A stretch of 38,640 nt of DNA from Staphylococcus agnetis (lineage in GTDB: Bacteria > Bacillota > Bacilli > Staphylococcales > Staphylococcaceae). Of the stretch, positions 19,353 to 26,108 are shown one piece after another. A program made the translations under genes and the position numbers. The notes under the pieces were generated by a model. That model did not search any database. It had not been told where the DNA came from and worked only from the letters and a program-made list of their open reading frames with translations. The stretch's first letter is position 1, and each line of letters starts with the position of its first letter. Where the stretch lies: the NCBI RefSeq assembly GCF_002901865.1, contig NZ_PPQF01000021.1, positions 1 to 38,640 on the forward strand, written 5' to 3'.

Positions 19353-20105
19353 TTGGAAACTGAAGTGATTGTAGGACGCCATGCAGTAAGAGAAGCGATT
19401 CAAACAGGGCACGCCATTAACAAAGTGCTCATTCAAGAAGGCGTAAAAAAGCAACAGATTGAAGATATTTTAAATTCTGCAAAATCTCAAAAACTGGTTG
19501 TACAAACGGTTCCTAAATCAAAATTAGATCAAATTGCGAATGCGCCTCATCAAGGTGTAGCTGCGTATGTTGCACCATATGAATATGTAGCATTAGATGA
19601 TTTCTTGGCTAAACAAGCGCAAAAAGAGACGTTATCAACGGTCATTATTTTAGATGGTCTAGAAGATCCGCATAACTTAGGATCGATTTTAAGAACGGCG
19701 GATGCAACTGGTGTAGATGGCATTATCATTCCAAAAAGACGTTCGGTGGCGTTAACGCAAACAGTTGCTAAAGCATCTACAGGTGCGATTCAACACGTCC
19801 CAGTCATACGTGTGACGAATTTATCACAAACCATTGATACGTTGAAAGACCAAGGTTACTGGGTGGCAGGTGCCGAAGCGAATAATGCGACGGATTACCG
19901 TAACATGCAAGCGGATATGCCTCTAGCATTGGTCATTGGTAGTGAAGGACAAGGGATGAGTAAGCGCGTCAAAGATAAGTGTGATTTTTACATTAAAATA
20001 CCTATGGTGGGTCATGTGAATAGTTTAAATGCCTCTGTCGCAGCGAGCTTATTAATGTATGAAGTGTTACGTAAACGCACGCCCATTGGTGGTGACAACG
20101 CATAA
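19353..20105 (+). CDS. rlmB: RlmB-type 23S rRNA 2'-O-methyltransferase (SPOUT/TrmH family)
   Basis: A 250-aa protein. The N-terminal substrate-binding domain (about 1-75, [12 protein letters not shown]) is followed by a SPOUT domain with the three family motifs: [24 protein letters not shown] and [20 protein letters not shown]. The family uses SAM to 2'-O-methylate rRNA; RlmB acts at G2251 in E. coli. TTG 19353 is preferred, since GGAG (19340-19343) sits 9 bases away; TTG 19344 would be too close. Its stop overlaps the yacP start (TAATG). Confidence 0.93.
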   Translation: METEVIVGRHAVREAIQTGHAINKVLIQEGVKKQQIEDILNSAKSQKLVVQTVPKSKLDQIANAPHQGVAAYVAPYEYVALDDFLAKQAQKETLSTVIILDGLEDPHNLGSILRTADATGVDGIIIPKRRSVALTQTVAKASTGAIQHVPVIRVTNLSQTIDTLKDQGYWVAGAEANNATDYRNMQADMPLALVIGSEGQGMSKRVKDKCDFYIKIPMVGHVNSLNASVAASLLMYEVLRKRTPIGGDNA

Positions 20106-20632
20106 TGATTGATTATTATGTGATTATTGACGGCTATAACATGATTGGTCAATCCCCTGAGTTAAGTCGCTATGCGAAAGAAAATTTAGAAGAAGCAAGA
20201 GAACAATTGCTCATTGCGATTTCAAATTACAATGCACACATAAAGGGCAAAGTGATTTGTGTATTTGATGCCTATGATACGGATACACCCCAAACCGAGA
20301 CGGTTTATCACGGGGTAAACGTTATTTTCACGAAAGAAAACGAAACGGCAGATAGTTTTATTGAACGTTATGTTTATAATATCTACAACAAATACACGAC
20401 GCATATTACTGTTGTGACAAGTGATATGAGTGAACAACATGCAATATTTGGTACAGGCGCCTACCGCATGTCCTCAAGAGAAATGTGGCGTGACCTAAAA
20501 GAAAACGAAAATCACGTTTCACAATCAATGTCATCGTTTAAAGCGCGTAAACCTAGAACGCGTATTCAATTATCAGATGATGTATTGTCAGAATTTGAAA
20601 AAATTAGACGTGGTCAATCCAAAAAGCGTTAA
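20105..20632 (+). CDS. rae1: YacP/Rae1, ribosome-associated NYN endoribonuclease
   Basis: A 175-aa NYN/PIN-like nuclease. Conserved acidic positions occur in YVIIDGYNMIG (D9), CVFDAYDTDTP, NETADSFIERYV and TVVTSDMSEQ. The B. subtilis homologue Rae1 cuts mRNA in the ribosomal A site. It shares one base with the rlmB stop (TAATG) and ends the cysE-cysS-mrnC-rlmB-yacP chain. The following 71 bases fold over the sigH start. Confidence 0.92.
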   Translation: MIDYYVIIDGYNMIGQSPELSRYAKENLEEAREQLLIAISNYNAHIKGKVICVFDAYDTDTPQTETVYHGVNVIFTKENETADSFIERYVYNIYNKYTTHITVVTSDMSEQHAIFGTGAYRMSSREMWRDLKENENHVSQSMSSFKARKPRTRIQLSDDVLSEFEKIRRGQSKKR

Positions 20633-20703
20633 TTTCTCGCCTTGATTCAAAAGGTCTTCACTCGGTATGATGAGGCAAATCGAGTGAAAGGCGAGGAACG
20701 TTA
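20633..20703 (+). promoter_or_regulatory. Inverted-repeat leader sequestering the sigH ribosome binding site
   Basis: CTCGCCTT (20636-20643) pairs with AAGGCGAG (20688-20695), extendable by three pairs including one G-U to 20698. TCACTCG (20658-20664) pairs with CGAGTGA (20681-20687), directly stacked on the first stem. The SD GAGGAA (20693-20698) of sigH is inside the stem, so the fold should block translation. An inverted repeat repressing sigH is known in S. aureus. Confidence 0.8.
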
Positions 20704-21276
20704 ATGACTTTAAATCCTATCAGTGAAGTTGAACGCCAGCAATTGATTAAAGAGCTCAAAGCCCATCGTCCCGACGCATTACGAGAATTGATAGCGGTGG
20801 TGCGCCGATGTGCGCAGGTCGTTCTGCGAGACTTTCGCATCACCCCGCAAGATTTTGAAGATATCGTTCAAGAGTGGATTTGGTCGATTTATCAAAAAGT
20901 ATGTCAGCCTGATTTTCATATGAATATTCCATTAGAACATTACATTAATAAAACGCTTTTCTATAAAAAGATGGATCATCGTCGTAAACGTGTGTATTAT
21001 CAATCGTTCATTTCACATATGATTGAGGACGTTTCGATGCAATATCATCAGCAAACGTATCGTCACCATATGACGCTAACGCTTAATGAATGCTTAGAAG
21101 ATGTTAAAAATTCAGCGCAAACGTTAAGCGCATTTGAACTCAAAGTGCTTTATTATTTAATTGATGAATGGGTCCCAAATGAAATTGCACAACAACTCAA
21201 TGTACCAGTAAAACGGGTTTACAATGCAATTTATAGACTTAGACGAAAGTTGCATATGTTAAAACAAAGTGAGTAA
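20704..21276 (+). CDS. sigH: Sigma-H family sigma factor
   Basis: A 190-aa sigma-70-family protein of the staphylococcal SigH type, which in S. aureus directs competence genes (comG, comE) and is normally silent. Region 2 is around QDFEDIVQEWIWSIYQK (about 50-70). Region 4 HTH is at the C-terminus (YLIDEWVPNEIAQQLNVPVKRVYNAIYRLRRKL). Its location between yacP and rpmG-secE-nusG is the conserved sigH locus. The frame is intact. ATG 20704 follows GAGGAA with a 5-base gap to the end of that motif, but the SD is locked in a hairpin. Confidence 0.9.
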   Translation: MTLNPISEVERQQLIKELKAHRPDALRELIAVVRRCAQVVLRDFRITPQDFEDIVQEWIWSIYQKVCQPDFHMNIPLEHYINKTLFYKKMDHRRKRVYYQSFISHMIEDVSMQYHQQTYRHHMTLTLNECLEDVKNSAQTLSAFELKVLYYLIDEWVPNEIAQQLNVPVKRVYNAIYRLRRKLHMLKQSE

Positions 21277-21306
21277 ATGCTTCTCATGATAGTAAAGAAA
21301 TGGCGT

Positions 21307-21336
21307 TTGACAATTGGACACAATCTTATGTATAGT
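21307..21336 (+). promoter_or_regulatory. Probable rpmG promoter
   Basis: A perfect -35 TTGACA (21307-21312), an 18-base spacer, then TATAGT (21331-21336), 33 bases before the rpmG start codon. Confidence 0.65.
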
Positions 21337-21368
21337 AAACTGGTATTATAGGAGTAAGGTGAGTTCAT

Positions 21369-21512
21369 GTGAAAAAAGTACCGCTCAATTGTGAAAAATG
21401 TGGAATGCGTAATTATCACGTACCGAAATCAAACCAACATACGACACGACTAGCGCTTAAAAAATTCTGTGCCACATGCCAGATGCATACATTACATAAA
21501 GAGTCGAAATGA
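21369..21512 (+). CDS. rpmG: Ribosomal protein bL33
   Basis: A short 47-aa gene. The translation begins [20 protein letters not shown] and ends HTLHKESK, matching bL33. It retains two CxxC pairs (C8, C11 and two near residues 36-39), so this is the zinc-binding (C+) form. The start is GTG 21369 with AAGGTGAG (21356-21363) 5 bases upstream. Located immediately before secE, as in other staphylococci and bacilli. Confidence 0.93.
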   Translation: MKKVPLNCEKCGMRNYHVPKSNQHTTRLALKKFCATCQMHTLHKESK

Positions 21513-21557
21513 TGTAATGGACTTAAAAGCGTTATAAAGTAATGTTACAAATGCGAT

Positions 21558-21563
21558 TATAAT
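21558..21563 (+). promoter_or_regulatory. Possible -10 element before secE
   Basis: A perfect TATAAT occurs 22 bases before the secE ATG. The sequence 17 bases upstream (TAAAGT) is a poor -35. secE may also be read through from rpmG, since no terminator lies between them. Confidence 0.35.
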
Positions 21564-21585
21564 TTAAAAATTGGAGGGAATCCGA

Positions 21586-21765
21586 ATGGCTAAAAAAGAA
21601 AACTTCTTCCAAGGCGTTAAAACTGAAATGGAAAAAACAAGTTGGCCTACTGGTCCGGAACTTGTGAAATATACGACGATTGTCGTGTTTACAGTAATCT
21701 TTTTCTTAGTATTCTTCTGGGGTCTAGATATTGGAATCGGCCAAATAATTGAAATGATAAAATAG
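21586..21765 (+). CDS. secE: SecE, preprotein translocase subunit
   Basis: A 59-aa protein with one C-terminal transmembrane helix (about 27-50, [19 protein letters not shown]), preceded by the conserved amphipathic stretch [16 protein letters not shown]. It is part of the SecYEG channel. ATG 21586 follows TTGGAGGGAA. An in-frame ATG/ATC extension at 21571 overlaps the SD and is rejected. nusG follows after 18 bases. Confidence 0.95.
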   Translation: MAKKENFFQGVKTEMEKTSWPTGPELVKYTTIVVFTVIFFLVFFWGLDIGIGQIIEMIK

Positions 21766-21783
21766 AAATGAGGAGTTGTCAGC

Positions 21784-22332
21784 ATGTCTGAAGAGTTAGG
21801 GGCTAAACGTTGGTATGCCGTTCATACCTACTCAGGTTACGAAAACAAAGTCAAAAAGAATTTAGAAAAACGTGTTGAATCAATGAACATGACTGAGCAA
21901 ATTTTTAGAGTTGTGATTCCTGAAGAAGAGGAAACACAAGTTAAAGATGGCAAAGCGAAAAAACAAATGAAAAAAACGTTCCCTGGCTACGTTTTAGTTG
22001 AATTAATTATGACAGATGAATCATGGTACGTTGTACGTAATACGCCAGGCGTGACTGGGTTTGTTGGTTCAGCAGGTGCAGGCTCAAAACCAAACCCATT
22101 ATTACCTGAAGAAGCACGCTTTATTTTAAAGCAAATGGGTATGAAAGAAAAAACAATCGATGTAGAAGTGGAATTAGGCGAACAAGTTCGTATTACTTCT
22201 GGCCCATTCGCAAACCAAGTGGGCGAAATTGATGAAATTGAAATGAATAAATTTAAGCTTACAGTATTGGTGGACATGTTTGGTCGTGAAACACCAGTAG
22301 AAGTAGAATTTGATCAAATCGAAAAATTATAA
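21784..22332 (+). CDS. nusG: NusG, transcription elongation/termination factor
   Basis: A 182-aa protein with the NGN domain (about 8-120, KRWYAVHTYSGYENKVKKNLEKRVES) and C-terminal KOW domain (about 128-180, GEQVRITSGPFANQVGEIDEI). It binds RNA polymerase and modulates pausing and coupling with ribosomes. SD GAGGAGTTG precedes ATG 21784. It ends at a strong terminator, so the rpl genes are transcribed separately. Confidence 0.97.
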   Translation: MSEELGAKRWYAVHTYSGYENKVKKNLEKRVESMNMTEQIFRVVIPEEEETQVKDGKAKKQMKKTFPGYVLVELIMTDESWYVVRNTPGVTGFVGSAGAGSKPNPLLPEEARFILKQMGMKEKTIDVEVELGEQVRITSGPFANQVGEIDEIEMNKFKLTVLVDMFGRETPVEVEFDQIEKL

Positions 22333-22340
22333 TGTGACGC

Positions 22341-22370
22341 GGGGTGGAACGTAAAGTTTCACCTCTTTTT
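22341..22370 (+). terminator. Terminator of secE-nusG
   Basis: GGGGTGGAAC (22341-22350) pairs with GTTTCACCTC (22356-22365), with two G-U pairs, a 5-base loop and TTTTT after. Confidence 0.85.
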
Positions 22371-22526
22371 CTATCTATTGTAGTTTTGAGCATACATCAT
22401 AGCATATCAAATGAAAATAAAATTGTTGATGATTAACGTCCATCTCGCTATCGCGTCTATGCAACAGAATTTAAAAGGGTAACAATGCGTACTTTGGTGT
22501 GGTTTTGTGAAACTTAAAAATTTTTG

Positions 22527-22663
22527 TTGTCAAGTAAAATTACAAATGTTATAATAACGAAGTCGCGCGTAAATAGCGCTACATTTCGTCACGAAATGTT
22601 AAATGAGTGGGAGGGCAAAATTGAGCCCTGTGACCACATCACGATATCAAGGAGGTGCACATC
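22527..22663 (+). promoter_or_regulatory. rplK-rplA promoter and leader
   Basis: A near-consensus promoter: TTGTCA (22527-22532), 17 bases, extended -10 TGT-TATAAT (22547-22555). The leader of about 100 bases contains CATTTCGTCACGAAATG (a stem around 22580-22600) and GGGC/GCCC blocks (22613-22627). It is a plausible L1 autoregulatory region by family precedent. The preceding stretch 22371-22526 shows nothing recognisable. Confidence 0.6.
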
Positions 22664-23086
22664 GTGGCTAAAAAAGTAGAAAAAGTAGTTAAATTACAAA
22701 TTCCTGCAGGTAAAGCAAACCCAGCACCACCAGTTGGTCCTGCATTAGGTCAAGCCGGTGTGAACATTATGGCTTTCACTAAGGAATTCAATGCACGTAC
22801 GCAAGAACAAGCAGGTTTAATTATTCCGGTTGAGATTTATGTTTATGAAGATCGTTCATTTACATTCATCACTAAAACACCACCTGCAGCAGTATTACTT
22901 AAAAAAGCAGCTGGTATTGAAAAAGGTTCTGGTGAACCAAACAAAAACAAAGTTGCTACAGTAACTAAAGATCAAGTACGTGAAATTGCTAACACTAAAA
23001 TGCCTGACTTAAACGCTGCTGACGAAGAAGCGGCTATGCGTATCGTTGAAGGTACTGCACGTAGCATGGGTATCATTGTTGAGTAA
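22664..23086 (+). CDS. rplK: Ribosomal protein uL11
   Basis: A 140-aa protein of the GTPase-associated centre, with the family N-terminal stretch [24 protein letters not shown]. The start is GTG 22664 ([12 protein letters not shown]), preceded by AAGGAGGTG with good spacing. The GTG at 22655 is part of that SD and would be too close. Length matches S. aureus. Confidence 0.97.
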   Translation: MAKKVEKVVKLQIPAGKANPAPPVGPALGQAGVNIMAFTKEFNARTQEQAGLIIPVEIYVYEDRSFTFITKTPPAAVLLKKAAGIEKGSGEPNKNKVATVTKDQVREIANTKMPDLNAADEEAAMRIVEGTARSMGIIVE

Positions 23087-23164
23087 TTCTCGTAATTAAT
23101 GACCATAAAGCAAACAAGAACATTAATGATGCATTTGAGTATCATTTATTGAATGATGACACTT

Positions 23165-23298
23165 GTAGATAAAAGATTAAAATAACTGTTTATCTACGCT
23201 CGAGGGGCGGGACTCAGAAATTGAATCATAAATTGATTTCTGACCCGCTCCCAACGTGGGAGGACATTCCGCTAAAACCACTAAAGGAGGAAAAAACG
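23165..23298 (+). promoter_or_regulatory. Structured spacer between rplK and rplA
   Basis: GTAGATAAA (23165-23173) pairs with TTTATCTAC (23189-23197). Next, GCGGG plus CAGAAAT (within 23207-23221) pair with ATTTCTG plus CCCGC (about 23235-23249), and CTCCC/GGGAG (about 23248-23262) form a third small hairpin. No terminator T tract is present, so rplA is likely co-transcribed. It could be an L1 binding site, a processing signal or an intergenic repeat. Confidence 0.5.
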
Positions 23299-23997
23299 AT
23301 GGCTAAAAAAGGTAAAAAGTATCAAGAAGCTTTAAGTAAAGTTGACCGTCAAGCATTCTACTCAGTAGAAGAAGCAATCAACTTAGCTAAAGAAACAAGC
23401 GTTGCTAACTTCGATGCTTCAGTTGAAGTAGCATTCCGTTTAGGTATCGATACACGTAAAAACGACCAACAAATCCGTGGCGCAGTAGTATTACCACACG
23501 GTACTGGTAAAACACAACGTGTATTAGTATTCGCTAAAGGCGATAAAATTGCAGAAGCAGAAGCAGCAGGTGCTGACTATGTTGGCGATGCTGAATATGT
23601 TAACAAAATCCAACAAGGTTGGTTCGACTTCGACGTAGTCGTTGCTACACCAGATATGATGGGCGAAGTTGGTAAATTAGGTCGTGTATTAGGACCTAAA
23701 GGTTTAATGCCTAACCCTAAAACAGGTACAGTAACAATGGACGTTAAAAAAGCTGTTGAAGAAATCAAAGCTGGTAAAGTTGAATACCGTGCTGAAAAAG
23801 CAGGTATCATCCACGCTTCAATTGGTAAAGTATCATTCGATACTGAGAAATTAGTTGATAACTTCAAAACATTACAAGATGTATTAGCGAAAGCTAAACC
23901 ATCTTCAGCTAAAGGTACGTACTTCAAATCTGTAGCTGTAACAACTACGATGGGTCCTGGTATTAAAGTAGATACTTCTAGCTTTAAATTAAACTAA
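23299..23997 (+). CDS. rplA: Ribosomal protein uL1
   Basis: A 232-aa L1 stalk protein of the 50S subunit, also the usual translational repressor of its own operon. Conserved stretches: [35 protein letters not shown] and [14 protein letters not shown] 23299 follows AAAGGAGGAAAAAACG. The reading frame stays open to 23221 through the structured leader, but that extension has no SD and no family match. Confidence 0.97.
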   Translation: MAKKGKKYQEALSKVDRQAFYSVEEAINLAKETSVANFDASVEVAFRLGIDTRKNDQQIRGAVVLPHGTGKTQRVLVFAKGDKIAEAEAAGADYVGDAEYVNKIQQGWFDFDVVVATPDMMGEVGKLGRVLGPKGLMPNPKTGTVTMDVKKAVEEIKAGKVEYRAEKAGIIHASIGKVSFDTEKLVDNFKTLQDVLAKAKPSSAKGTYFKSVAVTTTMGPGIKVDTSSFKLN

Positions 23998-24015
23998 TCT
24001 TTACAACGATAGATG

Positions 24016-24051
24016 TAGCGAGATGCCGTGACTGTATCTCGCTAAATTTTT
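24016..24051 (+). terminator. Terminator after rplA
   Basis: A perfect 9-bp stem TAGCGAGAT (24016-24024) with ATCTCGCTA (24036-24044), then AATTTTT. Confidence 0.8.
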
Positions 24052-24073
24052 GGTTGAATTCATAAAATAACGG

Positions 24074-24102
24074 TTGACTATTTACACAAAAGCCGTTATA
24101 TT
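24074..24102 (+). promoter_or_regulatory. rplJL promoter
   Basis: TTGACT (24074-24079), 17 bases, then TATATT (24097-24102), downstream of the rplA terminator. Confidence 0.7.
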
Positions 24103-24109
24103 TATATAT

Positions 24110-24240
24110 GTTGTATATTTTACCTAAGACAGTAGGAGTTCATTGAGAACTTAATACAAGATCCTACCGAGGCTAAAATTGACTTGAACGTGAAAACATT
24201 CAAGCACTTTTTGCTGTGGGTAAAAAGTGCTTTTTTATTT
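24110..24240 (+). promoter_or_regulatory. L10 leader with attenuator
   Basis: The transcript leader carries the AGTAGGA...TCCTACCGAGGC pattern typical of the Firmicute ribosomal L10 leader. It ends in an intrinsic terminator: AAGCACTTTTT (24202-24212) pairs with AAAAAGTGCTT (24222-24232) and is followed by T residues. By family precedent, L10(L12)4 binding to the upstream fold promotes this terminator, giving feedback control of rplJ-rplL. Confidence 0.8.
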
Positions 24241-24290
24241 GTTATCAAACAAATATACAAAGCACCAAATAATTTGATGGAGGTGTCTAA

Positions 24291-24791
24291 ATGTCTGGAA
24301 TTATTGAAGCTAAAAAACAACATGTTGATGAAATCTCTGAACAACTTAAAAGTTCTGTTTCTACAGTTTTCGTTGACTACCGTGGTTTAACAGTAGCTGA
24401 AGTTACTGAATTACGTAAGCAATTACGTGAAGCAGGTGTACAATACAAAGTGTACAAAAACACGATGTTACGTCGTGCAGCTGAAAAAGCCGGTATCGAA
24501 GGTTTAGATGAGTACTTAGCAGGTCCTACTGCTGTAGCGTTCACAACTGAAGATGTTGTTGCACCAGCAAAAGTTATCGCTGGATTTGCAAAAGAACACG
24601 AAGCTTTAGAAATCAAAACAGGTGTTATGGAAGGAAGCGTTATCTCAGCTGAACAAGTTAAGACAGTGGGTTCTTTACCATCACACGAAGGTCTTGTTTC
24701 TATGCTATTATCAGTATTACAAGCACCAATGCGCAACTTCGCTTATGCAGTTAAAGCTGTTGGTGAAAGCAAAGAAGAAAACGCAGAATAA
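24291..24791 (+). CDS. rplJ: Ribosomal protein uL10
   Basis: A 166-aa protein that anchors L7/L12 dimers at the stalk base. The N-terminus [22 protein letters not shown] and [21 protein letters not shown] are typical, and the C-terminal helix binds L12. GGAGGTG precedes ATG 24291. It forms an operon with rplL under the L10 leader. Confidence 0.97.
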   Translation: MSGIIEAKKQHVDEISEQLKSSVSTVFVDYRGLTVAEVTELRKQLREAGVQYKVYKNTMLRRAAEKAGIEGLDEYLAGPTAVAFTTEDVVAPAKVIAGFAKEHEALEIKTGVMEGSVISAEQVKTVGSLPSHEGLVSMLLSVLQAPMRNFAYAVKAVGESKEENAE

Positions 24792-24844
24792 TCTAATTTA
24801 CGTAAAGTAAAAACTAATTTTTAAAATAATGGAGGAATATAAAA

Positions 24845-25210
24845 ATGGCTAATCATGAACAAATCATTGAAGCAATTAAAGAAATGTCAGTTTTAGAATT
24901 AAACGACTTAGTAAAAGCAATTGAAGAAGAATTTGGTGTAACTGCAGCAGCACCAGTTGCAGCAGCAGGTGCAGCAGGCGGAGACGCAGCAGCAGAAAAA
25001 ACTGAATTTGACGTTGAGTTAACTTCAGCTGGTTCATCAAAAATCAAAGTTGTTAAAGCAGTTAAAGAAGCTACTGGCTTAGGCTTAAAAGACGCTAAAG
25101 AATTAGTTGACGGCGCTCCAAGCGTAATCAAAGAAGGTTTACCAAAAGAAGAAGCTGAAAAACTTAAAGAACAATTAGAAGAAGTTGGCGCTTCAGTAGA
25201 ATTAAAATAA
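24845..25210 (+). CDS. rplL: Ribosomal protein bL12 (L7/L12)
   Basis: A 121-aa protein with an N-terminal dimerisation domain (1-35), an Ala/Gly-rich hinge (about 36-52, [15 protein letters not shown]), and a C-terminal factor-binding domain ([38 protein letters not shown]). It recruits translational GTPases, including EF-G and EF-Tu encoded downstream. GGAGG precedes ATG 24845. A strong terminator follows. Confidence 0.98.
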   Translation: MANHEQIIEAIKEMSVLELNDLVKAIEEEFGVTAAAPVAAAGAAGGDAAAEKTEFDVELTSAGSSKIKVVKAVKEATGLGLKDAKELVDGAPSVIKEGLPKEEAEKLKEQLEEVGASVELK

Positions 25211-25225
25211 TTCTTTTGATAAGTG

Positions 25226-25259
25226 AAAACCCGCTATTTCATGTGAATAGCGGGTTTTA
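25226..25259 (+). terminator. Terminator of rplJL
   Basis: A perfect 13-bp stem AAAACCCGCTATT (25226-25238) with AATAGCGGGTTTT (25246-25258) and a 7-base loop. The T run is part of the stem. Confidence 0.85.
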
Positions 25260-25288
25260 TCAATATTATATAAAAAGGTGTGAATGCG

Positions 25289-25897
25289 ATGAGTCATTAC
25301 TATGATTCACATCCAGATAGTGAAACAAATGAGCAAACCATCACTTATGACACAGGACACCATCAGTTAACTTTAACGACTGATGCTGGCGTATTTTCTA
25401 GAGATCGTGTGGATTTTGGATCAGATTTATTAATCCGAACATTTCTCAATGCACATCCACCGGGTGAGGTAAAACATATTATTGATGTAGGCTGTGGCTA
25501 TGGTCCGATTGGTTTGATGCTTGCTAAAGTAGCGCCGCATGACCAAATTACCATGCTCGATGTTAATCATCGCGCGTTGTCACTCGTCGAGAAAAATGCA
25601 AAACACAATGATATCCGTAATGTTACAGTGCAGGAAAGTGATGGTTTATCTGTCATTGCTGCGAATCAAGCAGATTATATATTGACTAATCCACCAATTC
25701 GCGCTGGTAAGCAAGTGGTACATCAAATTTTAGAAGATGCCTTTCAATGTTTGAAACCTGAAGGTGCATTATATGTGGTAATTCAGAAAAAGCAAGGTAT
25801 GCCATCTGCGAAAAAGAAAATGGAAGCTGTTTTTGGTAATGTCGCATCTATTAAAAACAGTAAAGGGTATCACATTTTGAAGAGTATTAAGGGTTGA
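25289..25897 (+). CDS. RsmC-like class I SAM-dependent methyltransferase (YbxB type)
   Basis: A 202-aa Rossmann methyltransferase. Motif I is DVGCGYGPIG (about 68-77), an acidic residue ends strand 2 (MLDVNHRAL), and the NPPIRAGK motif is typical of enzymes that methylate exocyclic amines of bases in RNA. By relation to RsmC it may make m2G in 16S rRNA, but the target is not shown. ATG 25289 is chosen with AAAGGTG 8 bases upstream, giving the staphylococcal MSHYYDSHP start. GTG 25280 lies in the SD. The position between rplL and rpoB is conserved in Bacillales. Confidence 0.9.
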   Translation: MSHYYDSHPDSETNEQTITYDTGHHQLTLTTDAGVFSRDRVDFGSDLLIRTFLNAHPPGEVKHIIDVGCGYGPIGLMLAKVAPHDQITMLDVNHRALSLVEKNAKHNDIRNVTVQESDGLSVIAANQADYILTNPPIRAGKQVVHQILEDAFQCLKPEGALYVVIQKKQGMPSAKKKMEAVFGNVASIKNSKGYHILKSIKG

Positions 25898-25977
25898 TTT
25901 AAACCTTTTTTTATGATAAAGTATTAAGATGAAAAAATTATGTTCAATAAGTGTGTACTTTTACCGCTAAAGTTTCA

Positions 25978-26050
25978 TTGTAACATTTCATAAATACGCA
26001 ATTAGAATAGAAAATGGTGTCATCGTATCGTGAACAACCGTTTTCTTTTT
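25978..26050 (+). promoter_or_regulatory. rpoB upstream region with terminator-like hairpin
   Basis: GAAAATGGT (26010-26018) pairs with ACCGTTTTC (26037-26045), with one G-U pair, and is followed by TTTTT (26046-26050), a standard intrinsic terminator shape. Just before it are TTGTAA (25978-25983) and TAGAAT (26003-26008), but with a 19-base gap, so the promoter is doubtful. The hairpin ends about 58 bases before the rpoB start and may be an attenuator or may close the upstream gene. Confidence 0.5.
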
Positions 26051-26108
26051 GTCTTGTTGCATAACACTTTTATTAGAGAGACACACAATTTTTGAGGGGT
26101 GAATCTGT

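Noticed and set aside
20704..21276. Possibility that sigH is a pseudogene
   Set aside because: The frame is intact with regions 2 and 4 and normal length; silence is better explained by the leader hairpin.
23221..23298. In-frame 26-codon extension of rplA
   Set aside because: It runs through the hairpin region, has no SD, and L1 proteins start at the ATG at 23299 preceded by AAAGGAGG.
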